Origin: Candidatus Gastranaerophilales bacterium
GTDB lineage: Bacteria > Cyanobacteriota > Vampirovibrionia > Gastranaerophilales > Gastranaerophilaceae
Assembly (NCBI GenBank): GCA_944322935.1
Contig: CALUQO010000001.1
Location: 1-43,933, forward strand
Reading direction: 5' to 3'
Length of the DNA: 43,933 nt
Part shown: positions 35,990-43,482 of the stretch, in pieces
Position numbering within the stretch: position 1 is the stretch's first letter
How the letters are laid out: every line of letters begins with the position of its first letter
Notes under the pieces: generated by a model
What the model saw: only the letters and a program-made list of their open reading frames with translations
Told to the model about the DNA's origin: nothing
Databases searched by the model: none
Made by a program: the position numbers and the translations under genes

Positions 35990-36406
35990 ATGCACAAGGT
36001 AATGGGACTGGATATAGGAACAAAGCGTATAGGCATAGCCCTGAGCGACTTTCTGCTTTTAACCGCGCAACCCTGCGAAACAATAAGCAGAGAACCCGAG
36101 GATAAAGCAATAGAAAAGATAGCACAGCTGTGTGCGCAAAATAATGTGCAAAAAATAGTGGCCGGACTTCCTAAAAATATGAACGGTACTATTGGAGAAC
36201 AGGCGCAGGATTGCGAAAAGTTTGCAAATCTGCTAAAAATAAAAATACCCGATATCGAAATTGTTTTCGAAGACGAGCGTCTGACCAGCCGTCAGGCCGA
36301 AAACATCCTTGCTTTGCAGGGTAAAAAATACACAAAAAACAAGGGGCTTGTGGACTTGAAAAGTGCGTGCATAATATTGCAGCAGTATTTGGACAGAACC
36401 AATTAA
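35990..36406 (+). CDS. ruvX: RuvX/YqgF Holliday-junction resolvase-like nuclease
   Basis: The protein has 138 residues, the usual family size, with an RNase-H-like fold. Conserved blocks: MGLDIGTKRIGIALSD (Asp8 as first catalytic acid), VAGLPKNMNGTIGEQA (about 63-78), VFEDERLTSRQAE (Glu/Asp, about 92-104) and GLVDLKSACIILQ (Asp near 124). The family is implicated in pre-16S rRNA 5' processing and in Holliday-junction resolution. Three nt separate it from the preceding gene. The DUF1292 gene follows 25 nt later, a pairing also seen in Firmicutes. Confidence 0.93.
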   Translation: MHKVMGLDIGTKRIGIALSDFLLLTAQPCETISREPEDKAIEKIAQLCAQNNVQKIVAGLPKNMNGTIGEQAQDCEKFANLLKIKIPDIEIVFEDERLTSRQAENILALQGKKYTKNKGLVDLKSACIILQQYLDRTN

Positions 36407-36431
36407 TTATTAATGAGAAAAGGAAACAACA

Positions 36432-36743
36432 ATGGCAAAACACGAACACGATCTTGAAGATTTAGAAGAACAAATGATAGAAACTGTTGACGAAGAAGGC
36501 AACGTTATCAATTTTCAACTCATTGATATTATCGAAATGGAAGGCAAAGAATACGCGCTTTTGCTTCCGCAGGAAAATGACGACTCCGAAGAAGAAGAAA
36601 AAGAAGTCGTCCTTATGCGGTTAATAAAAGAAGGCGAAGAATATACATTCGAGATGATTGAAGATGATGATGAATTCAACAAAGTCGTAGATTATATCGA
36701 TACTCTGGACGATATCGGAGAGGTCGAGATAGAAGAAGAATAA
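36432..36743 (+). CDS. DUF1292 family acidic protein
   Basis: The protein has 103 residues and is extremely acidic. The core DEEGNVINFQLIDIIEMEGKEYALLLPQ and EVVLMRLIKEGEEYTFEMIEDDDEFNKVVDYID corresponds to the DUF1292 (YrzB-like) family. That family is often encoded beside ruvX in Firmicutes and relatives. It is soluble, with no catalytic motif. AAAAGGAAACAAC precedes the ATG. Last gene of the operon that starts at 34070; its terminator would be the one at 36873 or read-through to it. Confidence 0.88.
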   Translation: MAKHEHDLEDLEEQMIETVDEEGNVINFQLIDIIEMEGKEYALLLPQENDDSEEEEKEVVLMRLIKEGEEYTFEMIEDDDEFNKVVDYIDTLDDIGEVEIEEE

Positions 36744-36794
36744 TAGAACTTAATATTTCTTAACAATATATTCCTTATATGGCAATTATTTTTC

Positions 36795-36815
36795 TTGTCT
36801 ATACTTTATATATAT
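36795..36815 (+). promoter_or_regulatory. shared promoter block of candidate small RNA 3
   Basis: TTGTCTATACTTTATATATA begins at 36795 and differs from the block at 24435 at one position. The core ATACTTTATATA is also at 28624. Confidence 0.45.
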
Positions 36816-36895
36816 ACGAGGATAAAATTAGAGACGAGAAATCTACCACACACGAGGAATCACACAACTTTTAAGACCGAAAGGTCTTTTTTTTT
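36814..36895 (+). ncRNA. candidate small RNA 3
   Basis: A predicted transcript of about 80 nt without an open frame starts after the shared promoter block. It holds three spaced copies of ACGAGRA (36816, 36834, 36852). It ends in a terminator with a GAAA tetraloop (stem AAGACC / GGTCTT, 36873-36878, 36883-36888; seven T follow). It could instead be the 3' end of the upstream operon; the separate promoter block argues for a small RNA. Confidence 0.42.
36873..36895 (+). terminator. terminator with GAAA tetraloop
   Basis: AAGACC-GAAA-GGTCTT followed by seven further T. Serves candidate small RNA 3 and probably the operon 34070-36743. Confidence 0.88.
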
Positions 36896-36922
36896 GCCTT
36901 TACAAAGTTTACGTATAATTCA

Positions 36923-37582
36923 TTATTTATAATTCAGACAATGTTTAATATTTTCCTGCGGTAGATACATCATGCCGGAAAGAAAAGGCGCTTGTTCTCG
37001 ATTACCGCCATTGGCGAGCCAGTCTTCACAAATACTGTTCAAGTCATCCTGCACAAATCTAAAGCCAAGCTTGTAATAAAAACCGGCAGGAGATGTTTTG
37101 CCGTCTATGCACGTTGCATCTACGGTTACTCTGCCTTTTGTCTGGGCATCTTGTACGCTTTTGGCAACTATATTTTTTATGGCAGCAGTTCCGCTTCCTT
37201 TTCCTGATGAGTATAATTTATCAATATGATAATGAGGAAGCAATGCATATGTATTTTCGTAATGTGCTGGTCTGGCCGGTATAATCCTCTTTTTATTCCC
37301 GAATTTGCTTATTCGTTCGGGCTGATATGCAACAAACTCTTGTTCTATTAACTTTTTGTAATTTTCGGGGTAATAACCAAAAACAATAGTGCCGCCATTA
37401 TCTTTGTGGAATAAAACGTGTGCTGATTTTTGAGAATAAGAAAATTCTGCAACATCAATTGTATTGCATTTTATTTTGTTCTGTTCTTCAATATTCCCGC
37501 TTTTAAAGGAGGGTGTTGAATGCAGTTTATCAAAAGGTTTGTACCGGTAGATTGATTTAATTGGCAAACTCGAAATATTCAT
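36923..37582 (-). CDS. GNAT-like acetyltransferase-fold protein, second of two related
   Basis: The protein has 219 residues and no signal peptide. The N-terminus MNISSLPIKSI...PSFKSG shows the recurrent leader pattern. The body looks like a GNAT fold. YSSGKGSGTAAIKNIVAKSVQ (about 128-148) fits the acetyl-CoA loop and helix, followed by VDATCIDGKTSPAGFYYKLGFR (about 153-174), the typical F-Y-x-K-x-G-F motif of beta-6/7. The end (SGMMYLPQENIKHCL) resembles the end of the 31458 product, so the two are probably paralogues. Acceptor unknown. AGGA precedes the ATG at 8-10 nt. No gene neighbour on the same strand. Confidence 0.65.
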   Translation of the reverse strand: MNISSLPIKSIYRYKPFDKLHSTPSFKSGNIEEQNKIKCNTIDVAEFSYSQKSAHVLFHKDNGGTIVFGYYPENYKKLIEQEFVAYQPERISKFGNKKRIIPARPAHYENTYALLPHYHIDKLYSSGKGSGTAAIKNIVAKSVQDAQTKGRVTVDATCIDGKTSPAGFYYKLGFRFVQDDLNSICEDWLANGGNREQAPFLSGMMYLPQENIKHCLNYK

Positions 37583-38468
37583 ACGCTTTTCCTGCTATAT
37601 GTAAATATAACTTCTCTAAAAATATTAATTGCCTGAATTAATAAAAATTGTTAAATTTTGTGAACTGAAGAATAAGCAATAAACCATTGTTTACGAAATA
37701 CTCAATTACATCAACATACACCGGCTAGATACCTATACGAAATGCCGGATTTGATGTGCTGAATCTGTGATTTAGTGTATCAAAAAATGTTGCGATAACC
37801 AGAGATTAACTCAACTGCTTTACTTTGTTCCTGCAGAATGACGTGTTTTTTCAGGTCATAGGGTAAGACTTCTGTTTAATACTATTTGTCAGGGGGGGCT
37901 GTATGAAGCTTATTCATTTTTCAGACAAGGATATACAGCAAAATAAATGTAAAAATGACATTTATTTCTTCTTTTGACAAATTCGGATTTAAAAAAAACA
38001 AAAAATAATTACAAAAGATTAACGCATATTATTTTTATAAACAAAGAGCTAATACAACGGTATCCATGGTTTCAAGTCTTTTTTAAGAATTATAAAAAAA
38101 ATAATGTAAAACTTTTTATAAACGGTAAAAACAATTTATTTTAGCGGTTTTATAGCTCTGCTACAGTGGTAAAATTGTAAAATAAAAGGCATGGAACAAA
38201 TAAAAATTGCCCATGCGCTCAAAATTTGTTTTAATATAATTGTACAAGTTCGGATAATTAAATTTTATTTTCATAAAAAGAAATTAAAAATTTTTCGGGG
38301 GTAACCAGTTATGCAAAAATTTTTTTGCATAATAAGTGTACTTTTCACCCTATTTCCGCACTAGCGCATAAAAGATTAGATATACACCATTTAATCGATA
38401 AAAAACAGTCAAATAGAATTTATAATGATAGATGAGATTAGAATCTGTCAATTTCGGAGGACACAACT
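37583..38468. other. 886-bp gene-free stretch upstream of cobO
   Basis: No open frame of value and no tRNA. Notable elements are a 10-bp perfect inverted repeat AAATAAATGT/ACATTTATTT (37941-37950, 37958-37967) followed by a T/C-rich tail, a G7 run (37892-37898), and GCATGG/CCATGC (about 38190-38216). There is also a 9-bp perfect hairpin ATGCAAAAA/TTTTTGCAT (38311-38319, 38322-38330). I searched by eye for cobalamin riboswitch boxes because of the following genes and found none. A TATAAT box (38421-38426) lies about 43 nt before cobO. Confidence 0.5.
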
Positions 38469-39002
38469 TTGTTAGAACATGGCTATATTCAAATTTATAC
38501 AGGGGACGGAAAAGGTAAAACTACCGCGTCGTTAGGTTTGGCTTTGCGTGCATTGGGTCATGGGTGGAAGGTACTTGTTATCCAGTTTACAAAGGGTGAC
38601 TCCGGTACAACATATGGTGAAATAGCTTCAGCAGGTCAATTTTTGCCTAATTTAGAGGTTCATCAGTTCGGTATGGACAGAGTTGTTTATAAGCACAATG
38701 TTTGCATTGAAGATTACAAAGAAGCTAAAAAGGGCTGGGAATTGGCAAAACAGGCTATTCAAAGCGGAGAGTACCAGCTTATTATTCTTGATGAAATTAA
38801 CATCTGCGTAGCAATGAATATGATTAAGGTTGCTGAAGTAAAAGAAGTTTTAATGAATAAACCGGAAAGTCTTGAAATTGTGTTAACCGGCAGATATGCT
38901 CACCCCGAGCTTGTTGCAATGGCTCATCTGGTTACTGAAATGAAGCCTATTAAACACTACTTTGATATGGGTGTTATGGCAAGACAAGGTATCGAATATT
39001 AA
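38469..39002 (+). CDS. cobO: corrinoid (cob(I)yrinic acid a,c-diamide) adenosyltransferase
   Basis: The enzyme adenosylates cobalt of corrinoids, giving adenosylcobalamin precursors. The 177-residue protein is of the CobA/CobO/BtuR type: P-loop GDGKGKTTASLGLALRALGHG (about 12-32), VLVIQFTKGDSGTTYGE, and LIILDEINICVAMNMI (Walker-B-like, about 100). It ends in VTEMKPIKHYFDMGVMARQGIEY, the family's C-terminal signature. The start codon is TTG, with the strong Shine-Dalgarno CGGAGGA 8 nt upstream deciding it. Monocistronic, with its own terminator; the two corrinoid-protein genes follow at once. Confidence 0.93.
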   Translation: MLEHGYIQIYTGDGKGKTTASLGLALRALGHGWKVLVIQFTKGDSGTTYGEIASAGQFLPNLEVHQFGMDRVVYKHNVCIEDYKEAKKGWELAKQAIQSGEYQLIILDEINICVAMNMIKVAEVKEVLMNKPESLEIVLTGRYAHPELVAMAHLVTEMKPIKHYFDMGVMARQGIEY

Positions 39003-39047
39003 CGCACTAAACATTAGGCGTAAATATACGGAGAAATGGGGAAATAC

Positions 39048-39080
39048 GGGAGGTTTGTTTAACGACAACTCCCTTTTTTT
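39048..39080 (+). terminator. terminator of cobO
   Basis: GGGAG...CTCCC (39048-39052, 39069-39073) with inner TTGT/ACAA pairing, then eight T. Confidence 0.8.
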
Positions 39081-39085
39081 TACGA

Positions 39086-39114
39086 TTGACAATAGTACAT
39101 TTACTTTTTAATAT
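39086..39114 (+). promoter_or_regulatory. near-consensus promoter abutting the acsD start codon
   Basis: Perfect -35 TTGACA (39086-39091), 17-nt spacer, -10 TAATAT (39109-39114). The ATG follows 7 nt later, so the transcript would begin at or next to the start codon (leaderless). No Shine-Dalgarno is visible. Confidence 0.65.
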
Positions 39115-39121
39115 AAAATCT

Positions 39122-40030
39122 ATGAACAAATCAGACCTGTCTTTTAGGATTAAAGAAAAAATACGGAAAACACAACTAGGGGATTTAATAATTGGCGGAA
39201 ACAGCTCCCGCTCTTTTATGGAAGAAAACTGCAACAACGCGAAGCCTCTTATTGCAATAGAAATCCCTTATATTTTTGATAACACATATCCCGAAGTTTT
39301 AAAAGAACAGTGGAACTGCTCAACAACGGAACAAATGCTGCAAAAAGCAGATAACTCTGAAGCGGATATAATTTCTATAAAATTTAATCTTGCGGAAGAT
39401 AATACAGATTCCCATCTTGAAAAAATAAAAGATTTTTTAAAAAACACTTTATCCAAAATACAAAAGCCTCTTATACTGCGAGGGGCCAACAACGATCCTG
39501 TGGATTTAAAGCTGCTGCCCCTGCTTGCGGAATTTGCACCAAAGGAGTGTATTATCTCTTTTGCACAGGAAAGTACTTACGAACAGATTGTTCCGATAGT
39601 CGCAAAGTACAATCATATTCTTGTGTTGCGCAGCCCGATTGATATAAATCTGGCAAAAGAATTAAATATTTTGTCTATAGACAAAGGAATGCATCCTGAC
39701 AGAATTCTTATTGACCCTGACATGGGCGGGCTTGGCTACGGACTGGATTACGGCTACAGTATTATTGAGAAAATCCGGCAGGCTGCTTTTGACGGTGACA
39801 CTATGCTTAACATGCCGGTTATTGCCTTCATCGGAGAAGAATCTTACAGAGCTAAAGAAGCTAAATCAGATACCTTTAGCGCACAATGGGGCGATTATAA
39901 AGAAAGAGCAGCTATGTGGGAAATAGCCGGAGCTTCAGCCATGATAAGCGCGGGTGCCGACATAGTTGTTTTGTGGAATCCCAAAAGTGTTGAAGCAATC
40001 ACATCATTACTCAGGGGGGATAAAGACTGA
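39122..40030 (+). CDS. acsD: corrinoid iron-sulfur protein small (delta) subunit, AcsD/CdhD type
   Basis: The protein has 302 residues, the usual size of the CFeSP small subunit, which forms a TIM barrel and, with AcsC, carries the methyl group in the Wood-Ljungdahl pathway. Visible family blocks are PLIAIEIPYIFDNTYP, ADIISIKFNLAE, PLILRGANNDPVDLKLLPLLAEF and the characteristic DPDMGGLGYGLDYGYSIIEKIR (about 198-220). MLNMPVIAFIGEESYRAKEAK then follows, near 230-250. The ATG at 39122 fits a leaderless start. It overlaps the next gene by one nucleotide (TGATG), so the two subunits are coupled. acsA, acsB and acsE are not in the window. Confidence 0.92.
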   Translation: MNKSDLSFRIKEKIRKTQLGDLIIGGNSSRSFMEENCNNAKPLIAIEIPYIFDNTYPEVLKEQWNCSTTEQMLQKADNSEADIISIKFNLAEDNTDSHLEKIKDFLKNTLSKIQKPLILRGANNDPVDLKLLPLLAEFAPKECIISFAQESTYEQIVPIVAKYNHILVLRSPIDINLAKELNILSIDKGMHPDRILIDPDMGGLGYGLDYGYSIIEKIRQAAFDGDTMLNMPVIAFIGEESYRAKEAKSDTFSAQWGDYKERAAMWEIAGASAMISAGADIVVLWNPKSVEAITSLLRGDKD

Positions 40031-41241
40031 TGAACCTGACAGGCATGCAAATTTTTAAATATCTTCCCGGAGCAAAAAAAGCGGAAGGCACAAATTGCAA
40101 ACAATGCGGCTGTCCTACCTGCATGGCTTACGCCTTGAAACTTGCCAAAAAAGAGGCTGATATAGAAAACTGTCCGCATGTCCCGCAGGAGCTTAAGGAA
40201 AAATTTGCGGAATCTTCAAAAATTCAACAGCACGAAATAAAATTATCAGACTCTCTTATAACTGGCGGGGAAACCGTTATGTACCGCCACGACAAAACCT
40301 TTGTTAACCGTACGGTAATTGCGCTTGCTCTTGATTCCGACGACAAAGACTTTGACAAAAAGCTTGAGCAAATTGCAAACTATGAAATTGAAAGAATAGG
40401 CGAAAAGTTCAAAGTTGATGCAATTTATCTGACCGGCAGCAACCTTGAAAAAGCCACAAAAAAAATTGAAGCTGCCGGAATTACGGTGATTTCCGCAATG
40501 TCTACGTACAAAATCGTGAGTGCCGCTGACATTGAATCTCTGGAAAAAGCTTCGATTAAAGTCCTTGAACAGGGTGCAAAAGATATTGTACTTGAGCTTG
40601 GGTACAAAAAAAGCTTAAAAGATATTGTACAGGAGCTTACATTTATCAGACGTGCAGCAATAATAAAACGCTATGAACCGTTTACATACCCTGTTATGGT
40701 AAAACTGCCATTCGATACGGATATTTTTCAGCTAACCGCAGCGGCATCCGTTCTGCTTTGCAGATATGCAAATATCATTGTGCTGCCGGTGTTTGACGCT
40801 GCGCTTTTATCAACAATTTTTACATTACGGCAAAATATTTACACAAACCCTCAAAAACCGCTGCAGGTTGAAGCAAAGGTATATGAATTTAACGAACCGG
40901 ACAAAAATGCTCCAATACTTTTGACTACAAACTTTGCGCTGACATATTTTGCTGTCGCTGGCGAGCTCGAGTCGCTACCGTTCGGTTCATATCTTGTTGT
41001 TACGCCTTCTGACGGAATGAGCGTGTTAACAGCATGGTCGGCTGATAAGTTTACAGCCGAGCTTGTTGCGCGTTCTGTTAAAAATTTCGGACTTTTAGAA
41101 AAAGTCAACACAAGAAAAATTATTATCCCCGGACTGCTTGCACATATGAGAGATGAGCTGCAAGAAGCAATGCCCGAGTGGGAAATTGTTACTGGCACGA
41201 TAGAAGCCTGCCAGATTCCGGAATTTTTGAGACAGGGGTAG
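40030..41241 (+). CDS. acsC: corrinoid iron-sulfur protein large (gamma) subunit, AcsC/CdhE type
   Basis: The protein has 403 residues, somewhat shorter than the usual 440-450. The N-terminal four-iron domain reads NCKQCGCPTCMAYALKL and, further on, IENCP, with Cys 23, 26, 31 and 48 as cluster ligands (Cys 28 is extra). A TIM-barrel part follows (VDAIYLTGSNLEKATKKIEAAGI, YPVMVKLPFDTDIFQLTAAAS). The C-terminal corrinoid-binding domain reads ILLTTNFALTYFAVAGELE, VVTPSDGMSVLTAWSADKF and KIIIPGLLAHM with WEIVTGTIEACQIPEFL. This domain holds a B12-type corrinoid that accepts a methyl group; the iron-sulfur cluster reactivates it. Coupled to acsD and 3 kb from the adenosyltransferase. Confidence 0.93.
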   Translation: MNLTGMQIFKYLPGAKKAEGTNCKQCGCPTCMAYALKLAKKEADIENCPHVPQELKEKFAESSKIQQHEIKLSDSLITGGETVMYRHDKTFVNRTVIALALDSDDKDFDKKLEQIANYEIERIGEKFKVDAIYLTGSNLEKATKKIEAAGITVISAMSTYKIVSAADIESLEKASIKVLEQGAKDIVLELGYKKSLKDIVQELTFIRRAAIIKRYEPFTYPVMVKLPFDTDIFQLTAAASVLLCRYANIIVLPVFDAALLSTIFTLRQNIYTNPQKPLQVEAKVYEFNEPDKNAPILLTTNFALTYFAVAGELESLPFGSYLVVTPSDGMSVLTAWSADKFTAELVARSVKNFGLLEKVNTRKIIIPGLLAHMRDELQEAMPEWEIVTGTIEACQIPEFLRQG

Positions 41242-41314
41242 AAAGAAGAATACGAGAATGACGGTGATTTTATCGTTAACTGTATTAAATACTTAACATA
41301 AAGCTTAACATTAA

Positions 41315-41343
41315 TTGTTTTAAAAAAGATTATTAATTATAAT
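41315..41343 (+). promoter_or_regulatory. promoter abutting the cyclase-receptor start codon
   Basis: -35 TTGTTT (41315-41320), 17-nt spacer, perfect -10 TATAAT (41338-41343), then 7 nt to the ATG at 41351. The transcript is predicted to be leaderless; no Shine-Dalgarno precedes the ATG. Confidence 0.6.
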
Positions 41344-41350
41344 AGGCATT

Positions 41351-43462
41351 ATGAGCTTAAAGGTTGAGGGTTTGAATAAATTAAAGGTCTTTTTGACCGC
41401 TGTGGTAATTATATTACTTTTTGTGTTTGCGCAGTTTTTCAAAAGTGTATTTGATATTATTGAAAATGAATTTATTGATTTAAGAAGCAAACTCGTGCTT
41501 GACGGTGGGCTTTATTCACAAAGATATAAACCTGCTGATGGTAATATAGTTATAGTTTCAATAAATGACCTTACTCAGTACGAGGCAGCCAATTCTCCGG
41601 AATTAAACTTGAGAAGATGGCCCTGGTCGCGGGAAGTTTGGGCAAATGTTATAAAATTTTTGGAAAAACAAAACCCGCGGGTACTTGTTGTTGATTTAAA
41701 CTTTTCAAATTACGAAGATTTGTCGCGTAATTATGCTTCTGCTGATATGAGGCTGGCGGACACGCTGGGTGCATACAAAAACATAATATTGGCCACTGCA
41801 TTAAAAACACAGGTGGCGCAGGGCGAACGTTATGATGCATCAAAAATTCTTGATAATTTTGAAAATCCGTATTCTCCGTCGAGTGATGCTTTGAGTATGC
41901 GTATATATGACAGCGCTCTTGATTCTTATATTACATATTTTGCGCATACACCGATACCGGATATTTTTACAAACAGCACAACAATGGCCGTAACAAATCT
42001 TGTTACTGACAAATCCAATAACGATGCTAATATAAGGTATTCTCAACCCGTATATCGTTTGATAAAAGGAAATAAAGAGTATTATTTGCCTTCGCTTGCG
42101 CTTGCTGCAATGATGAAATACAACGGCATTGATCCTTTGACTGAGGAAATAACAATAAAAAATAATGTTTTACAAATGCCGGGGCATTCTATACGCCTTA
42201 ATTCAAAGGGCAAAGTGTTGATTAATTGGCACAAGGATGTGAATACATATGCGGATATTCCGATAAATGCGCTGCTGCTCAGTATGGTCAGGGGAACAGA
42301 CTATTTTGAATATAGCAACAAGAAAATTCCGCTTGATTTTTTTAAAGACAAAATCGTTATAATCGCACAAACCCAGACTGCTACGGAAACACATAATACA
42401 CCTGTGGCAAAGGACATGCCTGATGCGCAGATAAAAGCAGCGATTATTGACAATTATATTAATGACTCTGATATCCAAAACAAATTTAGAAAGAATTTTG
42501 CAAAACAGATAGCGCCGTTTAAAGGCAATATAATAACAGCGTCTTTTTGTATGGCAATTGTTATTGTAATGCTTATAGCCACAAATCTGCCGCTTGCGGT
42601 TGTTAACGGCATTTTGATAATTTGTACATATGTTTTGTTTGCGATATTTGTTTTTGCTCACCCCCGCTTCAGGCTGATTGTGGATATGGCGGAGCCTTTA
42701 TACTGGATTTGTTCGATATTTATTCTTGCGTTTGCGCTAAAAGCCCATTATGAAATTAAAAGAAAAAGGAAAATAGAGCGTATTTTCGGTAATCTTGTAT
42801 CGGCAAAGGTATTAAAGCAGCTTGTCAACAAACCGCACCGGCTTAATCTTAAATCTACGGTGCAAAAAGTTACGGTAATGTCTTGCAACATATACAATGA
42901 TATTCAAATAACAAAAGAGCTTCCGCCGGAAAAATACGTTGAACTTATAAACAAGATTTTTAATTCTATTGAAAAGATTATATTTAAGTACAACGGCACA
43001 ATTAATCGTTTTGTGGGTAACTCTGTTCTTGTTTACTGGGGATATCCAATACATTCGAGAAAAGACAGTGAAAATGCCCTGCGGGCAGCAATAGAAATTC
43101 AGGAAAAAATTGATGAAATTAACTCAAGTGTCAGCAATATAAACTTTGAAGAATATGATGAACAAACCTTTAAAGAAACCTCACCAAATAACTATTCAGT
43201 AGATGTAAAAATAGCTATTAATACGGGAGATGCCCTCGTCGGGCAAATAGGTTCATCAAATTTGTCAGATTTTACCGTTATGGGTGAGACAGTTGATGTA
43301 GTTGAAAGAATAAAAGATGTGTGTCTGGAATTTAACAAAGATATTATAGTGACAGAAAGCACTCTTAACAGCATAGACGAAAAAATTCCCGCTCATTATA
43401 TAGGTGCGGTACGGATAAAAAATTCGCCGGAAAAAACAAAAATCTTTGAGATTAAACTGTAA
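41351..43462 (+). CDS. CHASE2 receptor with degenerate class III adenylate/guanylate cyclase domain
   Basis: The protein has 703 residues. Layout: an N-terminal membrane helix (about 14-32), then an extracytoplasmic CHASE2 sensor domain (about 35-385, with ISINDLTQYEAANSPELNLRRWPWSREVW and RVLVVDLNFSN). A three-helix membrane region (about 395-470, from NIITASFCMAIVIVML) leads to a cytoplasmic class III cyclase domain (about 500-700). The cyclase fold is clear: VTVMSCNIYNDIQ, NGTINRFVGNSVLVYWGYP, INTGDALVGQIGSSNLSDFTVMGETVDVVERIKDV. However, the two metal-binding aspartates are Asn513 and Asn557, and the usual transition-state Asn of V-N-x-A-x-R is Asp649 (Arg653 remains). Catalysis as a normal two-metal cyclase seems unlikely. 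Leaderless start; own terminator. Confidence 0.88.
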   Translation: MSLKVEGLNKLKVFLTAVVIILLFVFAQFFKSVFDIIENEFIDLRSKLVLDGGLYSQRYKPADGNIVIVSINDLTQYEAANSPELNLRRWPWSREVWANVIKFLEKQNPRVLVVDLNFSNYEDLSRNYASADMRLADTLGAYKNIILATALKTQVAQGERYDASKILDNFENPYSPSSDALSMRIYDSALDSYITYFAHTPIPDIFTNSTTMAVTNLVTDKSNNDANIRYSQPVYRLIKGNKEYYLPSLALAAMMKYNGIDPLTEEITIKNNVLQMPGHSIRLNSKGKVLINWHKDVNTYADIPINALLLSMVRGTDYFEYSNKKIPLDFFKDKIVIIAQTQTATETHNTPVAKDMPDAQIKAAIIDNYINDSDIQNKFRKNFAKQIAPFKGNIITASFCMAIVIVMLIATNLPLAVVNGILIICTYVLFAIFVFAHPRFRLIVDMAEPLYWICSIFILAFALKAHYEIKRKRKIERIFGNLVSAKVLKQLVNKPHRLNLKSTVQKVTVMSCNIYNDIQITKELPPEKYVELINKIFNSIEKIIFKYNGTINRFVGNSVLVYWGYPIHSRKDSENALRAAIEIQEKIDEINSSVSNINFEEYDEQTFKETSPNNYSVDVKIAINTGDALVGQIGSSNLSDFTVMGETVDVVERIKDVCLEFNKDIIVTESTLNSIDEKIPAHYIGAVRIKNSPEKTKIFEIKL

Positions 43463-43482
43463 TAAAGGCTTAAACAAAAACT

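Noticed and set aside
37974-38002. TTGACA as the -35 box of a promoter in the gene desert
   Set aside because: No acceptable -10 box at 16-18 nt.
38147-38175. GTTTTA...GGTAAAAT, reminiscent of the ends of type II-C CRISPR repeats
   Set aside because: Only one copy of 29 nt, no spacer array, no cas gene in the window; the similarity is limited to AT-rich ends.
38200-38468. Cobalamin riboswitch upstream of cobO
   Set aside because: Neither the B12 box GCCACTG nor the CCCCGC block is present in order.
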